From Methylorubrum rhodesianum (lineage in GTDB: Bacteria; Pseudomonadota; Alphaproteobacteria; Rhizobiales; Beijerinckiaceae): 64,000 nt of DNA. The notes under the pieces were generated by a model that did no database searches, was not told the DNA's origin, and worked only from the letters and a program-made list of their open reading frames with translations. Position 1 is the stretch's first letter. Each line of letters starts with the position of its first letter. Made by a program: the position numbers and the translations under genes. The DNA is taken from positions 1 through 64,000 of the forward strand of contig NZ_JACHOS010000016.1 of assembly GCF_014199985.1 (NCBI RefSeq). Reading direction: 5' to 3'. This document shows positions 1 through 8,947 of the stretch, in pieces.

Positions 1-1
1 G

Positions 2-97
2 AACCCCTACACCGCGCGCCGCGCCAAGGACGGCTTCTACGGCGGCTTCACCCTCGTCGTTCCCCTCGGAACACTCCTCGGCCTCGCCCCAGGCTGA
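2..97 (+). CDS. C-terminal end of an unidentified protein (cut by window edge)
   Basis: An open frame enters from the left edge and gives 31 residues (starting NPYTARRAKDGFYGG, ending GLAPG) before TGA. Codon use is GC-rich and chromosomal, and a strong hairpin follows 18 bases after the stop, which supports a genuine gene end. The tail is rich in glycine and hydrophobic residues, but I cannot assign a family from so short a piece. Confidence 0.55.
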   Translation, partial: NPYTARRAKDGFYGGFTLVVPLGTLLGLAPG

Positions 98-114
98 CAG
101 GCTGTTCCTCGTCC

Positions 115-146
115 GACCCTCCCGGTCCCCCGACCGGGAGGGTCTT
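115..146. terminator. Strong hairpin, probable bidirectional terminator
   Basis: An 11-bp perfect stem (GACCCTCCCGG with CCGGGAGGGTC) closes an 8-base loop. It lies just after the stop of the plus-strand gene and about 75 bases beyond the stop of the minus-strand mfd gene, so it can serve both convergent genes. There is only a short T run after it. Confidence 0.7.
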
Positions 147-220
147 CCGCGTTTCGACGCCTCTCAGGATCGATCTGAACGCCCCGCCCGGGCCTCCGTC
201 ACGATCCGCCCCGGGGCCCT

Positions 221-3200
221 TCAAACACGCCGGTCGCAGGTCTCTTCGAGGCGGCGCAGGAAGGCGGCAGCCTGCCATCCGCGCTCGACCGCATCCTCGC
301 TGCCTCGGCGCAGGACGATCCGCCCATCGCGCACCGTGACGTCGTCGGAGACCGGGATGACCGGCCCGGTCCTCTCCGGATGGAAATCCGCCGCGATGCC
401 CTGCGGGCCACCGCTGAGCCGGACGACGCCGAGGGTGAGGCAGGCCGTGCGCAGGCGCGCCAGGGTGAACAGCGCCTCCACCGGCTCCGGCAGGGGCCCG
501 AAGCGATCCTCGATCTCGTCGCGCAGGGCGTCGATCTCGGCCTCGTGGCGCAGGCGCAGCAGCCGGGTGTAGAGGCTCAGACGGATCTCGGGTTCGGGGA
601 TGTAGTCGGCGGGGACGCGGCCGCTCAGGCCGATCCGCACCTCCGGGCTCCAATCCTCCACCGCCTCTCCCTTGGCGGCGCGCAGGGCGAGTTGCAGCAG
701 GTGCTGATAGAGGCCGAGGCCGACGAGCTTGACGTGGCCCGACTGGTCGTCGCCGACGAGATCGCCCGCACCGCGCAGGTCGAGGTCCCGAGCGGAGATG
801 GCGAAGCCCGCCCCCAGCCGGTCGAGCGCCTCCAGGGTGCGCAGCCGCTTCTCGGTGGCGGGGCTGAGCGGCTTGTCCGGACGCGCGAAGAGGTACACCA
901 CGCCGCGCCGCTGCCCGCGCCCGACCCGGCCGCGCAACTGGTGCAGCTGCGCGAGGCCGAAGCGCTCCGCATCCCAGACCAGCATCGTGTTGGCGCGCGG
1001 CACATCGAGCCCGCTCTCGATGATGCTGGTGGCGAGCAGCACGTCGCCCTCGCCATCGGCGAAGCGGACCATGGCGTCGTCCATCTCGGCCGGCTTCATC
1101 TCGCCATGCGCGGTCACGACCGTGAGCCCCGGCACGAGCGCGCGCAGGCGTTTCGCCATCGGCGCGATGTCCTCGATGCGTGGGCAGACGACGAAGCTCT
1201 GCCCGCCGCGGCGATGCTCGCGCCGCAGAGCCGCCGTGAGGATCGCCTCCTCGAAAGGAGCGATCACCGTGCGGATCGGCTGGCGCACCGCCGGGGGCGT
1301 GGCGATCACGCTGAGGCTCTGCAGGCCGACCATCGCCGCCTGAAGCGTGCGCGGGATCGGCGTCGCGCTCAGCGTCAGGATATGGGCGTCGCCCGCCGCC
1401 TTGCGCAGGCTCGCCTTGATCTTCGCCCCGAAGCGCTGCTCCTCGTCGATGATGGCGAGCCCCAGATCGTGGAACGCGACGCCGCGCCCGGCGAGCGCCT
1501 GGGTGCCGATGACGAGGCGCACGCTGCCGTCGGCGAGGCCCTGCTTCACCCGTTTGGCCTCGGCAGGGGATACGAGGCGCGACAGATGCGCCACCGTGAT
1601 GCCGAAACGGGCAAAGCGGCGCCGGAATGTCTCGACATGCTGGCGCACCAGCACCGTGGTCGGCGCCATCACGGCCACTTGCCGGCCGGCGAACACCGCG
1701 GCCGCGGCGGCGCGCAGCGCCACCTCGGTCTTGCCGAACCCGACATCGCCGCAGACCAGACGGTCCATCGGCGCCTCGCCGGCGAGATCGGCCAGGGTTT
1801 CCTCGACCGCCCGGGCCTGATCCCCGGTGAGCGGGAAGCCGAAGCCGGCGGCGAACCGCTCCATCTCGCGCTCCGGCGGCACGATCTTCGGGGCGTGCGC
1901 CTTCCGGCGCTCCTGCGCCGCCTTCAGCATCGCCCGCGCCGCCTTGGCGAGCGTCGCCTCCGCCTCTAGGCGGCGCCGGCCCCAGGTGCCGCCGTCGAGC
2001 CGGTCGAGGGTCACCGCCTCGGCCTCCGAGCCGTAGCGCCAGATCCGGTCGGCCTGGCTCACCGGAACCATGAGGATGGCCTCGTCGGCAAAGCGCAGGC
2101 GCAGGGCATCCTCCTCGTCCGCCTCGCCGGCGCGGATCGCCTCCAGCCCCTCGAACACGCACAGGCCATGATCGCTGTCGATCGCGACATCGCCGACCCG
2201 CAATTCGACCTCGCCGATCGGCAGCACGGCGGGCGCCCGCTGCACGCCGGCGGCGAGAGGTCCGAACAGGTCGGCGGCGGCGATCACCGTCGCGGCCGCC
2301 TCTGGCACGCGAAAACCCGCCTCCACCGGCGCCTCGATCGCCAGCACCGCGCCGGGCTCGGCCGCCTCGACCTCGGTCCAACCGTCGATCAGACGCACGG
2401 TCCGCTCATCGACGGCGGCGGCCGCCCGCACGAGGCGGCGGAGCGGCGCCTTGGGACCGGCGAGCACGACGCTCTCACCGTCCTTGAGGGCCGCGCGCAC
2501 GTGCTTGGCGAAGGCCGCCTCGGGACGGCGCTCGCGGGCGAAGACCGGGCCGGCGACCCGCTCCGCCGCGTCTCCGGTCGCGGCGGCGAGGCGGCGGCCC
2601 TCGATCAGCGCCGCCCAGGCGTCGGGCGCGAGGTAGAGATCCGGCCCCCGGTCGGACTGCGACCCCTGCCGGTTTCCGGCGGAGAGGGCCAAGCTCTCCG
2701 CCTCGCGCCCCTCCGCGATCTGCTCGAAGAAGGCGGCGGCGCGCTCCTCCACCCCGGCCTCGACGACGAGACGGGCTTCGGGCGCGTAGTCGAGGACCGT
2801 CACCAGCGCCGGGTAGAAGCGCGCCATCCGGTGCTCCTGGCCGGTGAAGGGCTCCAGGGAGACGCCCGAATCCGGGGCCAGGATGATCTCGGTAGCGGGG
2901 TCGATCACCAGCCGCTCGGTCTCGACCCGCGAGCGCTGCGACACCGGATCGTAGGATCGGATCGCGGTGATGCGGGTGCCGTCGTGCTCCACCCGGCAGG
3001 GGAGCGGCGCCGCCGCCGGGAACACGTCGATGGTCCGCCCTCGAACCGCCACCTCGCCGGGCTCGTCGACGCGGTCGTCGAGGATGTAGCCGAGCCGTGC
3101 CAGCTGCGCCGTCAACCCCTCGGGATCGAGCGTGTCGCCGACGCGCAGCTCGACATGGGCGTTCGCCCAGGTCTCCGGCGGCGGCACGCGCTGCAGGAGC

Positions 3201-3574
3201 GCGGGGGCGGTGGTGAGCATGATGTCGGGCTGCGCCTGGGCGTCGGTCAGCCAGCGCAGCACGCCCGCCCGCGCGCCCATGACCCCGCGGGAGGGCGAAG
3301 CGCGATCGAAGGGCAGGCAATCCCATTCGGGATAGACCGCTACCGTCCGCTCCGGTGCCAGGGCTCGAAGGACCGCGGCGATCTCATCGAGGCGGCGCCC
3401 GTCGCGGGCCACGTGGATCAACGGCCGTGCCGCCTGCGCGAAGCCGAGCAGCGCGACCGCCAGGGCCCCCGTCGGGATCAGCGGAGCGGCCCCTGCGTCG
3501 TGGTTCGTATCCCGATGCGTCTCCTGGCTCGCATCCTGATCGTCTCGGAGCTTCGCGGTCCTGGGCTTTGCCAT
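221..3574 (-). CDS. mfd: Mfd-type transcription-repair coupling factor / DEAD-box helicase
   Basis: Predicted 1117-residue ATP-dependent translocase of the Mfd family, which displaces RNA polymerase stalled at DNA lesions and recruits nucleotide excision repair. A UvrB-like N-terminal module (residues ~35-290, with YPEWDCLPFDRASPSR) is followed by a polymerase-interaction-like region (~455-525), Walker A GDVGFGKT (~609-616), DEEQRFG (~710) and the LSATPIPRTL motif, then a short TRCF-type C-terminus. The frame stays open 77 codons further upstream, but that part has no family resemblance; the ATG chosen precedes MAKPRTAKL and has a purine-rich site. It is slightly shorter than the E. coli protein, and the polymerase-interaction motif is degraded (AIDSDHGLCVF where VxHxxHGxGxY is usual), so it may be a divergent paralogue rather than the main Mfd. 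Confidence 0.85.
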   Translation of the reverse strand: MAKPRTAKLRDDQDASQETHRDTNHDAGAAPLIPTGALAVALLGFAQAARPLIHVARDGRRLDEIAAVLRALAPERTVAVYPEWDCLPFDRASPSRGVMGARAGVLRWLTDAQAQPDIMLTTAPALLQRVPPPETWANAHVELRVGDTLDPEGLTAQLARLGYILDDRVDEPGEVAVRGRTIDVFPAAAPLPCRVEHDGTRITAIRSYDPVSQRSRVETERLVIDPATEIILAPDSGVSLEPFTGQEHRMARFYPALVTVLDYAPEARLVVEAGVEERAAAFFEQIAEGREAESLALSAGNRQGSQSDRGPDLYLAPDAWAALIEGRRLAAATGDAAERVAGPVFARERRPEAAFAKHVRAALKDGESVVLAGPKAPLRRLVRAAAAVDERTVRLIDGWTEVEAAEPGAVLAIEAPVEAGFRVPEAAATVIAAADLFGPLAAGVQRAPAVLPIGEVELRVGDVAIDSDHGLCVFEGLEAIRAGEADEEDALRLRFADEAILMVPVSQADRIWRYGSEAEAVTLDRLDGGTWGRRRLEAEATLAKAARAMLKAAQERRKAHAPKIVPPEREMERFAAGFGFPLTGDQARAVEETLADLAGEAPMDRLVCGDVGFGKTEVALRAAAAAVFAGRQVAVMAPTTVLVRQHVETFRRRFARFGITVAHLSRLVSPAEAKRVKQGLADGSVRLVIGTQALAGRGVAFHDLGLAIIDEEQRFGAKIKASLRKAAGDAHILTLSATPIPRTLQAAMVGLQSLSVIATPPAVRQPIRTVIAPFEEAILTAALRREHRRGGQSFVVCPRIEDIAPMAKRLRALVPGLTVVTAHGEMKPAEMDDAMVRFADGEGDVLLATSIIESGLDVPRANTMLVWDAERFGLAQLHQLRGRVGRGQRRGVVYLFARPDKPLSPATEKRLRTLEALDRLGAGFAISARDLDLRGAGDLVGDDQSGHVKLVGLGLYQHLLQLALRAAKGEAVEDWSPEVRIGLSGRVPADYIPEPEIRLSLYTRLLRLRHEAEIDALRDEIEDRFGPLPEPVEALFTLARLRTACLTLGVVRLSGGPQGIAADFHPERTGPVIPVSDDVTVRDGRIVLRRGSEDAVERGWQAAAFLRRLEETCDRRV

Positions 3575-3851
3575 CTCTGTTCCGTGCGGGCGACGTCCGG
3601 GGTCGGCCTGCGAGAACCCCGCACGGCAGGTCGCCGGTTCCTGTCCGGTCATGCGATTGCCGGCTCTCTGCGCACTTCGCTGGGGATGACCGGGCGCGGA
3701 GCGACAACACGACACGGCCGAGGTGCCGGCGCCACGCGTCTCCGGCGCGCCGTCCCAGCGTCGCGTGTGCCGCTGATTTGAGCCGGCATGGGCCCGGATC
3801 GGCACCGGCCGCTCGAGGCGAGGCGCCCCGCCTGAACTTCAGCGCAGAAGC

Positions 3852-4604
3852 TCAGCGATTGAGGACGTCGGCTTCGACCGTCCCCACGGCCTCGGCCTGC
3901 TCGCCCGCGACCTCCCGATCGGACTTGCGCTTGAGAAGCGCGCCGATGCCGACGACGAGGATCGCGCCGACGGCGCCCGCCACGGAATGCAGCGTCGGCT
4001 GCAGAGCGGCGGGCAGGGCCTCGATCACGTGCTGCTGCATCAGCCGATCGCTGGCGATCATCTCGCCCGCCACCCAGCCGAGAAGGCCGCCGCCGAACCA
4101 GATCAGGATCGGGAAGCGGTCGATCAGACGGGTGATCAGGGTCGCACCGACCACGAGAAGCGGGACGGAGAGAGCGAGCCCGATGATGAAGAGTTCATCG
4201 TGCCCCCTCGCGGCCCCCGCCACGGCGACGACGTTGTCGAAGCTCATCACCGCGTCGGCCACGGCGATCGTCCAGATCGCCTTGGGAAGGCTGGACTGTT
4301 CCTTGACGCTGCTCTCGTCCTCCTCCTCGCCGCGCACCAGCTTCACGGCGATGTGCAGCAGGATGAGGCCGCCGACCACCTTCAGCAGCGGCACCGCGAG
4401 AAGCTGCGAGATGATGAGAGCGAAGACGATCCGCAGGAGCGCCGCGACCAGGGCCCCTGCATACACCCCGATCCGCCGCTGCCGCTCGGGCAGTCCGCGG
4501 CAGGCCAGGGCGATGACCACGGCGTTGTCCCCCGACAGGATGATGTCGATCCAGACGATCTGGAGGAGGGACAGCAGGAAGGAGGAACTCAGATAGGCAT
4601 CCAC
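3852..4604 (-). CDS. TerC/YjbE-family integral membrane protein
   Basis: A 250-residue polytopic inner-membrane protein of the TerC family; several members are linked to manganese export or metal homeostasis. Two copies of the family's acidic transmembrane signature are visible: DIILSGDNAVVIA near the N-terminus and DAVMSFDNVVAVA near residue 118. About seven hydrophobic segments are separated by short charged loops, with an acidic loop (RGEEEDESS) near residue 90. The start is GTG, since no in-frame ATG precedes the first membrane segment. It stands alone between mfd and a transporter operon. The substrate cannot be read from the sequence. Confidence 0.85.
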   Translation of the reverse strand: MDAYLSSSFLLSLLQIVWIDIILSGDNAVVIALACRGLPERQRRIGVYAGALVAALLRIVFALIISQLLAVPLLKVVGGLILLHIAVKLVRGEEEDESSVKEQSSLPKAIWTIAVADAVMSFDNVVAVAGAARGHDELFIIGLALSVPLLVVGATLITRLIDRFPILIWFGGGLLGWVAGEMIASDRLMQQHVIEALPAALQPTLHSVAGAVGAILVVGIGALLKRKSDREVAGEQAEAVGTVEADVLNR

Positions 4605-4801
4605 GATCGCACGCTTTCGCTGCCCCAGCCCGTCACGGCGACGGCACGAACGTCAGGCGTTCGCGCGGACATCCTTGAGAGGCGATGAGGATGGTCGGTG
4701 AGGCCGGCACCCTCGCCCGGCGGGAGCGCCGGGCCAGGGATTTCTCCGGCGGAGGGACGCCGGACCGCCGCCGGCCAGGCACTGGTATGAACGGAGGGCC
4801 G

Positions 4802-4825
4802 GCCCGGGCGGCAATCCGCCCGGGC
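4802..4825. terminator. Perfect GC hairpin after the tctBAC operon
   Basis: A 10-bp perfect stem (GCCCGGGCGG with CCGCCCGGGC) has a CAAT loop. It lies about 80 bases past the minus-strand tctC stop and 200 bases upstream of the TerC-family gene, so it most likely ends the transporter transcript. It has no long U tract. The rest of this intergenic stretch (4605-4905) shows no gene. Confidence 0.55.
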
Positions 4826-4905
4826 ACGGCTCGGACCTTTGGTTCGGCGCGCCTGTCCTCGGCGGTGCGGCATCCGCAGCGCCGAGACGCGCCCTCGGGC
4901 GCGCG

Positions 4906-5877
4906 TCAGGGGGTGGCCTCGGCGGCGGATCGGAGGACGGGCGTCCAGCGGGCGACCTCGCTCTCGACAAGCTTCTGCAGCGCGTCGGGTCCCGCCTCGG
5001 CCTCCTTCGGCACCGTGCCGCCGAGTTCGAGGATGCGCTTCCTCGCGCTCGGATCCTTCAGCGCGGTGTCGAGCGCGGCGACGAGCTTGGCCCGGACGTC
5101 GGCCGGCAAGCCCTTCGGGGCGAAGACGGCGTTCCAGGCGCTGACCTCGTATTCGGGCAGGCCCGCCTCCTTGGTGGTCGGCACGTCGGGCAGGCTCGGG
5201 GAGCGCTCGGGCGTGGCGATCGCGTAGGCCTTGATCGTGCCGCCGCTGATCTGCGGAGCGACGTTGACGATCTGGTCGGTCATGAAGTCGACCTGCCCCG
5301 CCACGAGGTCGTTCAGCGCCGGCCCGGTGCCGCGATAGACGACGAGCGTCGGCTTGGCGCCGACGAGCGAGTCGAACAGGATCCCCGTCGAGTGCGAGAC
5401 GGAGCCGACGCCCGCATGCGCCTGGTTGATCGAGGCGCCGCCGGACTTCAGCGCCTCGATGAAGCTCTTGAGGTTCTCGGCCGGCAGGGATTTCTTGGCG
5501 ACGATGACGATCGGCGTGCCGGCGGCGAGCCCGATCGGGTCGAAGCTCTTGGCGGGATCGTATTTCAGGCCCTTGAACAGGGCCGGCGCCGCGCCGTGCG
5601 TGCCCATATGGCCCATCATGACGGTGTAGCCGTCGGGCGCCGCCTGCGAGGCCCGGGTGATCCCGGTCGTGCCGCCGGCGCCGGTGACGTTCTCGATGAC
5701 GACCTGCTGGCCCAGCGCGCGCGACATCGGCTCGGCGACGATGCGCGCGACGACATCGGTCGGGCCGCCGGCCGCGAAGGGCACCACCATGGTGATCGGG
5801 CGCTGCGGGTAGGTGTCCGCCGCCGCGCCGAAGGCGGCGAGCGCCGACAGGAGGCCGATCGCGAGAGCCGTTCTCAT
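4906..5877 (-). CDS. Tripartite tricarboxylate transporter periplasmic receptor (TctC/Bug family)
   Basis: Predicted 323-residue periplasmic solute-binding protein. A cleavable signal peptide (about 20 residues, ending AAFGAAA) precedes the mature start DTYPQRPITMVVPFAAGGPTD, which is the diagnostic Bug-family opening. Further family features are GAGGTTGI near residue 65 and the PSLPDVPTTKEAGLPEYEV segment. It captures a carboxylate-type ligand and delivers it to the TctA/TctB membrane pair encoded just upstream. It is last in a tctB-tctA-tctC operon, 65 bases after tctA. ATG start. The ligand is not predictable. Confidence 0.9.
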   Translation of the reverse strand: MRTALAIGLLSALAAFGAAADTYPQRPITMVVPFAAGGPTDVVARIVAEPMSRALGQQVVIENVTGAGGTTGITRASQAAPDGYTVMMGHMGTHGAAPALFKGLKYDPAKSFDPIGLAAGTPIVIVAKKSLPAENLKSFIEALKSGGASINQAHAGVGSVSHSTGILFDSLVGAKPTLVVYRGTGPALNDLVAGQVDFMTDQIVNVAPQISGGTIKAYAIATPERSPSLPDVPTTKEAGLPEYEVSAWNAVFAPKGLPADVRAKLVAALDTALKDPSARKRILELGGTVPKEAEAGPDALQKLVESEVARWTPVLRSAAEATP

Positions 5878-5942
5878 GGTTTCCTCATCCCTTCCTGATG
5901 TTGTCTCGTTGGAGATCCTCGATCCCGTCGGCCTGCCGCCGC

Positions 5943-7448
5943 TCAGGCTTCGGTGAAGACCTCGTCGCGGCTTCGTCGCAGCGACGGCAGCAGCGCCAGC
6001 GCGAGGATGGTGAAGGCGACGAGGAACAGCACCGCGCTGACCGGACGCTCGAGGAACACCATCGCGTCGCCGCGCGAGAGGGTGAGCGCGCGGCGCAGGT
6101 ATTCCTCCATCAGCTTGCCCAGCACGAATCCGAGCAGGAGGGGCGCGGGCTCGAAGCCGAACTTGATCAGCGCGTAGCCGAACACCCCGAAGGCCGCGAT
6201 GAGCATCACGTCGGTGGGCAGGGAACTGATCGAGTAGATGCCGATCGAGCAGAACATCAGGATCGCGGGGAACATCAGCCGATAGGGTACCTTCAGCAGG
6301 CGCACCCAGATGCCGACCAGCGGCAGGTTGATGACGAGCAACATCAGGTTGCCGATCCACATCGAGGCGATCATGCCCCAGAACAGGTTGGGGTTCTTGG
6401 TCATCACCCCGGGCCCCGGGACGATGCCGTGGATCGTCATCGCGCCGACCATCAGCGCCATCACCGCGTTGGGCGGGATGCCGAGGGTGAGGAGCGGGAT
6501 GAAGGCCGTCTGCGCGCCCGCATTGTTGGCGCTTTCCGGACCGGCGACCCCCTCGATGGCGCCGCGGCCGAAGCGGCCCGGATCGCGGGCGATGCGCTTC
6601 TCGACGGTGTAGGCGGCAAACGGCCCGAGGACGGCGCCGTTGCCCGGCAGAATCCCGAGCGAGGCCCCGATCGCGGTGCCGCGCAGGGTCGCCGGCATCG
6701 CCTGCCGCAGATCGGCAAGGCTCGGCAGCAGGCGGCCGATGCGCGCCCGCGCGATGTCCCGCGTCTCGGTCTGATCCAGGTTGCGCAGGATCTCGGCCAC
6801 TCCGAACAGGCCCATCGCCAGCACGGAGAAATCGATGCCGTCGGTCAGGAAGGTGAGACCGAAGGTCATGCGCTCCTCGCCGGTCTCGAGGTCGGTGCCG
6901 ATGCAGGCGAACAGGATGCCGACGAGGATCATCGCCACGGCCTTGAGCACCGAGCCGTGGGCGAGGACGACGGCGAAGGCCAGCCCCATGACCATCAGGG
7001 CGAAGTATTCCGCCGGCCCGAAGATCAGCGCGAGGCGGGTGAGCGGCGCGCCCAGAGCCGCGATCAGCAGCGTGGCGACGGTGCCGGCGAAGAACGAGGC
7101 GATCGCGGCCGTGCCGAGGGCGATGCCGGCCCGGCCCTGGCGCGCCATCTGGTGCCCGTCGAGGGTGGTGACGACCGAGGTCGCCTCCCCCGGAATGTTG
7201 ACGAGGATCGCGGTGGTCGAGCCGCCGTACTGCGCCCCGTAATAGATGCCCGCGAGCATGATCAGCGCGCCCACGGGATCGAGGCCGAAGGTGATCGGCA
7301 GGAGCATGGCGATGGTGGCGATCGGTCCGACGCCGGGCAGCACGCCGATCAGCGTGCCGACGAGGCAGCCGAGGAAGCAGAGCAGCAGGTTCTGCAGGCT
7401 CAGCGCGACGGCGAAGCCGAGACCGAGATGGGAGAGAAGATCCGGCAC
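5943..7448 (-). CDS. Tripartite tricarboxylate transporter large membrane subunit TctA
   Basis: A 501-residue polytopic permease (about 10-12 membrane segments) of the TctA family, the transport channel of a secondary, ion-driven carboxylate uptake system. The conserved N-terminal signature GVLPGVGPIATIAMLLPITFG and the segment GGSTTAILVNIPGE are both present, as is a mirrored half with LGIPPNAVMALMVGA. The start is GTG with a GGGAG ribosome site about 9 bases upstream. It follows tctB by 15 bases, so the pair is co-transcribed. Length is normal for the family. Confidence 0.92.
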   Translation of the reverse strand: MPDLLSHLGLGFAVALSLQNLLLCFLGCLVGTLIGVLPGVGPIATIAMLLPITFGLDPVGALIMLAGIYYGAQYGGSTTAILVNIPGEATSVVTTLDGHQMARQGRAGIALGTAAIASFFAGTVATLLIAALGAPLTRLALIFGPAEYFALMVMGLAFAVVLAHGSVLKAVAMILVGILFACIGTDLETGEERMTFGLTFLTDGIDFSVLAMGLFGVAEILRNLDQTETRDIARARIGRLLPSLADLRQAMPATLRGTAIGASLGILPGNGAVLGPFAAYTVEKRIARDPGRFGRGAIEGVAGPESANNAGAQTAFIPLLTLGIPPNAVMALMVGAMTIHGIVPGPGVMTKNPNLFWGMIASMWIGNLMLLVINLPLVGIWVRLLKVPYRLMFPAILMFCSIGIYSISSLPTDVMLIAAFGVFGYALIKFGFEPAPLLLGFVLGKLMEEYLRRALTLSRGDAMVFLERPVSAVLFLVAFTILALALLPSLRRSRDEVFTEA

Positions 7449-7463
7449 GGGCGGGGCTCCCGA

Positions 7464-8129
7464 TCAGGCGGTCATCGAGTGCCGGGCGACGTCGGTCCCG
7501 CCCCGCCGGGCGGACCGGCGCTGCAGGAGCAGCAGCCCCAATCCTGTCAGGGCGAGCGCCCCCGCCGCGAGCCGCAGGAGTACGCGCGAGGGAATCCGTC
7601 CACTCGCCGCCTCGACGAGCGCAGTGGGAAAGAGCGGGATCGGCAGGTTGAGCAGATCGCCGAACAGCAGCATGCACCCGGCCGTGAGGAGCAGCGCCAG
7701 GATCAGAAGCTCACGGAAGCGCGCCTCGGGGCTGGCATAGCCCGCGAGGATGACCGTGAGGGGCCCGGCGACCATCAGGCCGAGCCCGGGCGTGGTGACA
7801 GGACCGAGGGCGGTGGGCCGGATCGTCGCCGCGAAGGCGAGGATGGCCAGGACGACGACGACCGGACCGCGCAGCCCGACCGCCTGGAGTCCGGCCCCGC
7901 CCCGGACGAGACCAGTCGCGGCCAGCACGGCCCCGCAGGCGGCGACACCGATCGCGACCCAGTGCGGCAGCATGCCGGGCCCCATCGCACCGAGGGTCCC
8001 GCGCGGCAGATCGGCCGAAGCCCAGACGCCGAACAGCCCGAGCAGGACGAGGCCGAGACCGGCCGCCACGTTCTGCGACAGGGGCGTGAGCGCACGGCCC
8101 GACCCATCGTCACCCGACCGCTCGCTCAT
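7464..8129 (-). CDS. Tripartite tricarboxylate transporter small membrane subunit TctB
   Basis: A 221-residue membrane protein with about four to five hydrophobic segments, somewhat longer than usual for TctB (~150-180). Its N-terminal half has the typical GxGxxPxWxAxG pattern (MGPGMLPHWVAIGVA). It is the first gene of the tctBAC operon, with an ATG start and a GAGAGGGG site. It forms the membrane complex with TctA. Assignment leans on gene order as well as on sequence, because TctB proteins are weakly conserved. Confidence 0.82.
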   Translation of the reverse strand: MSERSGDDGSGRALTPLSQNVAAGLGLVLLGLFGVWASADLPRGTLGAMGPGMLPHWVAIGVAACGAVLAATGLVRGGAGLQAVGLRGPVVVVLAILAFAATIRPTALGPVTTPGLGLMVAGPLTVILAGYASPEARFRELLILALLLTAGCMLLFGDLLNLPIPLFPTALVEAASGRIPSRVLLRLAAGALALTGLGLLLLQRRSARRGGTDVARHSMTA

Positions 8130-8546
8130 CGTCCCCTCTCAACGGGCATGCCCGCACCGGTGCCTCCGGTGTGCACGGCACATCGGGAACGACCGGATCC
8201 TCCCTCGAGGAAATTTGTCCGCAGCCTATGCTGGCAAGCCAATCTTCGGCAAGACCTCGCGCCCGCGAAAGACTTCCCTTCCAGACGTTCTGTTGCCGAC
8301 AGCAGAATCGGCGATCGCTCCATCGGCCCCTCTCGACTGCATCGAGGCAGGCGCCGAGCGGAGCCGGCCGGCGGCAACCGCCCCGCAGACGAGCGCGATG
8401 ACGGCCGTCCGGAGCCTCCCACCGTCGTGCCGCCCGCGGACTCTGCCCGTCGACCCGGAAGGACGGCGGACCAGAGATCTGAACCCTTTTCAGTGATTGC
8501 GCGTTTGCTGATCCGGTTTAACAGTTTAGGCGAAGGGGAACTGTCC
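8130..8546. other. Intergenic region with divergent promoters expected
   Basis: About 420 bases separate the minus-strand tctBAC operon from a plus-strand small gene, so promoters for both should lie here. Open frames in this stretch have arginine/serine/proline-rich translations typical of shadows. No clear promoter motif, operator palindrome or RNA gene stood out. Confidence 0.4.
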
Positions 8547-8798
8547 ATGCGCAAAATTCTTGTTGCGACGGCCGCCCTCGGCACATTGATCATTCTCGAC
8601 GCTCCGAGCCTCGCGCAAGGGTTCCGGATTGGTCCCGGTGGCGTGGAGATCGATGATGGCCGCGGCTATCGCGAAGAGCGAGACGAGCGCCGCTACCGCC
8701 GCATGTGCCGGGAGCTTCGCGATCGCTGCGAGAACAGGGACATCTACGGCGAGGAAGGTCAGGGGAATTGTCGGCGCTACCGCCGCATGTGCGGTTGA
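8547..8798 (+). CDS. Small secreted cysteine-containing protein, unknown function
   Basis: An 83-residue protein with a clear signal peptide (MRKILVATAALGTLIILDAPSLAQG) and a basic mature part with four cysteines. The hexapeptide RYRRMC occurs twice, around residues 50-55 and at the C-terminus, each encoded by the same 18 bases. The start ATG has a good site (AAGGGGA, 8 bases upstream). I do not recognise a family. The cysteines suggest one or two disulfides in the periplasm. It stands alone, divergent from tctB. Confidence 0.72.
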   Translation: MRKILVATAALGTLIILDAPSLAQGFRIGPGGVEIDDGRGYREERDERRYRRMCRELRDRCENRDIYGEEGQGNCRRYRRMCG

Positions 8799-8947
8799 AC
8801 GCAACGAGACCGAATAACGAGATCTAATGACGACCTGGGGCTGCATCCGACCGGACCGCATCGGGGCGGAGGCGGTCCCGGCCAGGCGAACCCGGCCGAC
8901 AGCGGCCGCGATAAAAGCACTCGGACCGTCCCGGTCGAGGGTCGCCC

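Noticed and set aside
4605..4905. A yybP-ykoY manganese riboswitch ahead of the TerC-family gene
   Set aside because: Such riboswitches often precede this family, but the conserved GGGGAGTAG-type start and pairing elements are not visible in the reverse complement. Only the GC hairpin at 4802-4825 is clear.
5898..8798. Very long plus-strand frame antisense to the tctBAC operon
   Set aside because: Its translation is dominated by Arg, Glu, Asp and His in patterns produced by reading GC-rich genes backwards. Only its last 83 codons (8547-8798) form a separate, credible gene.
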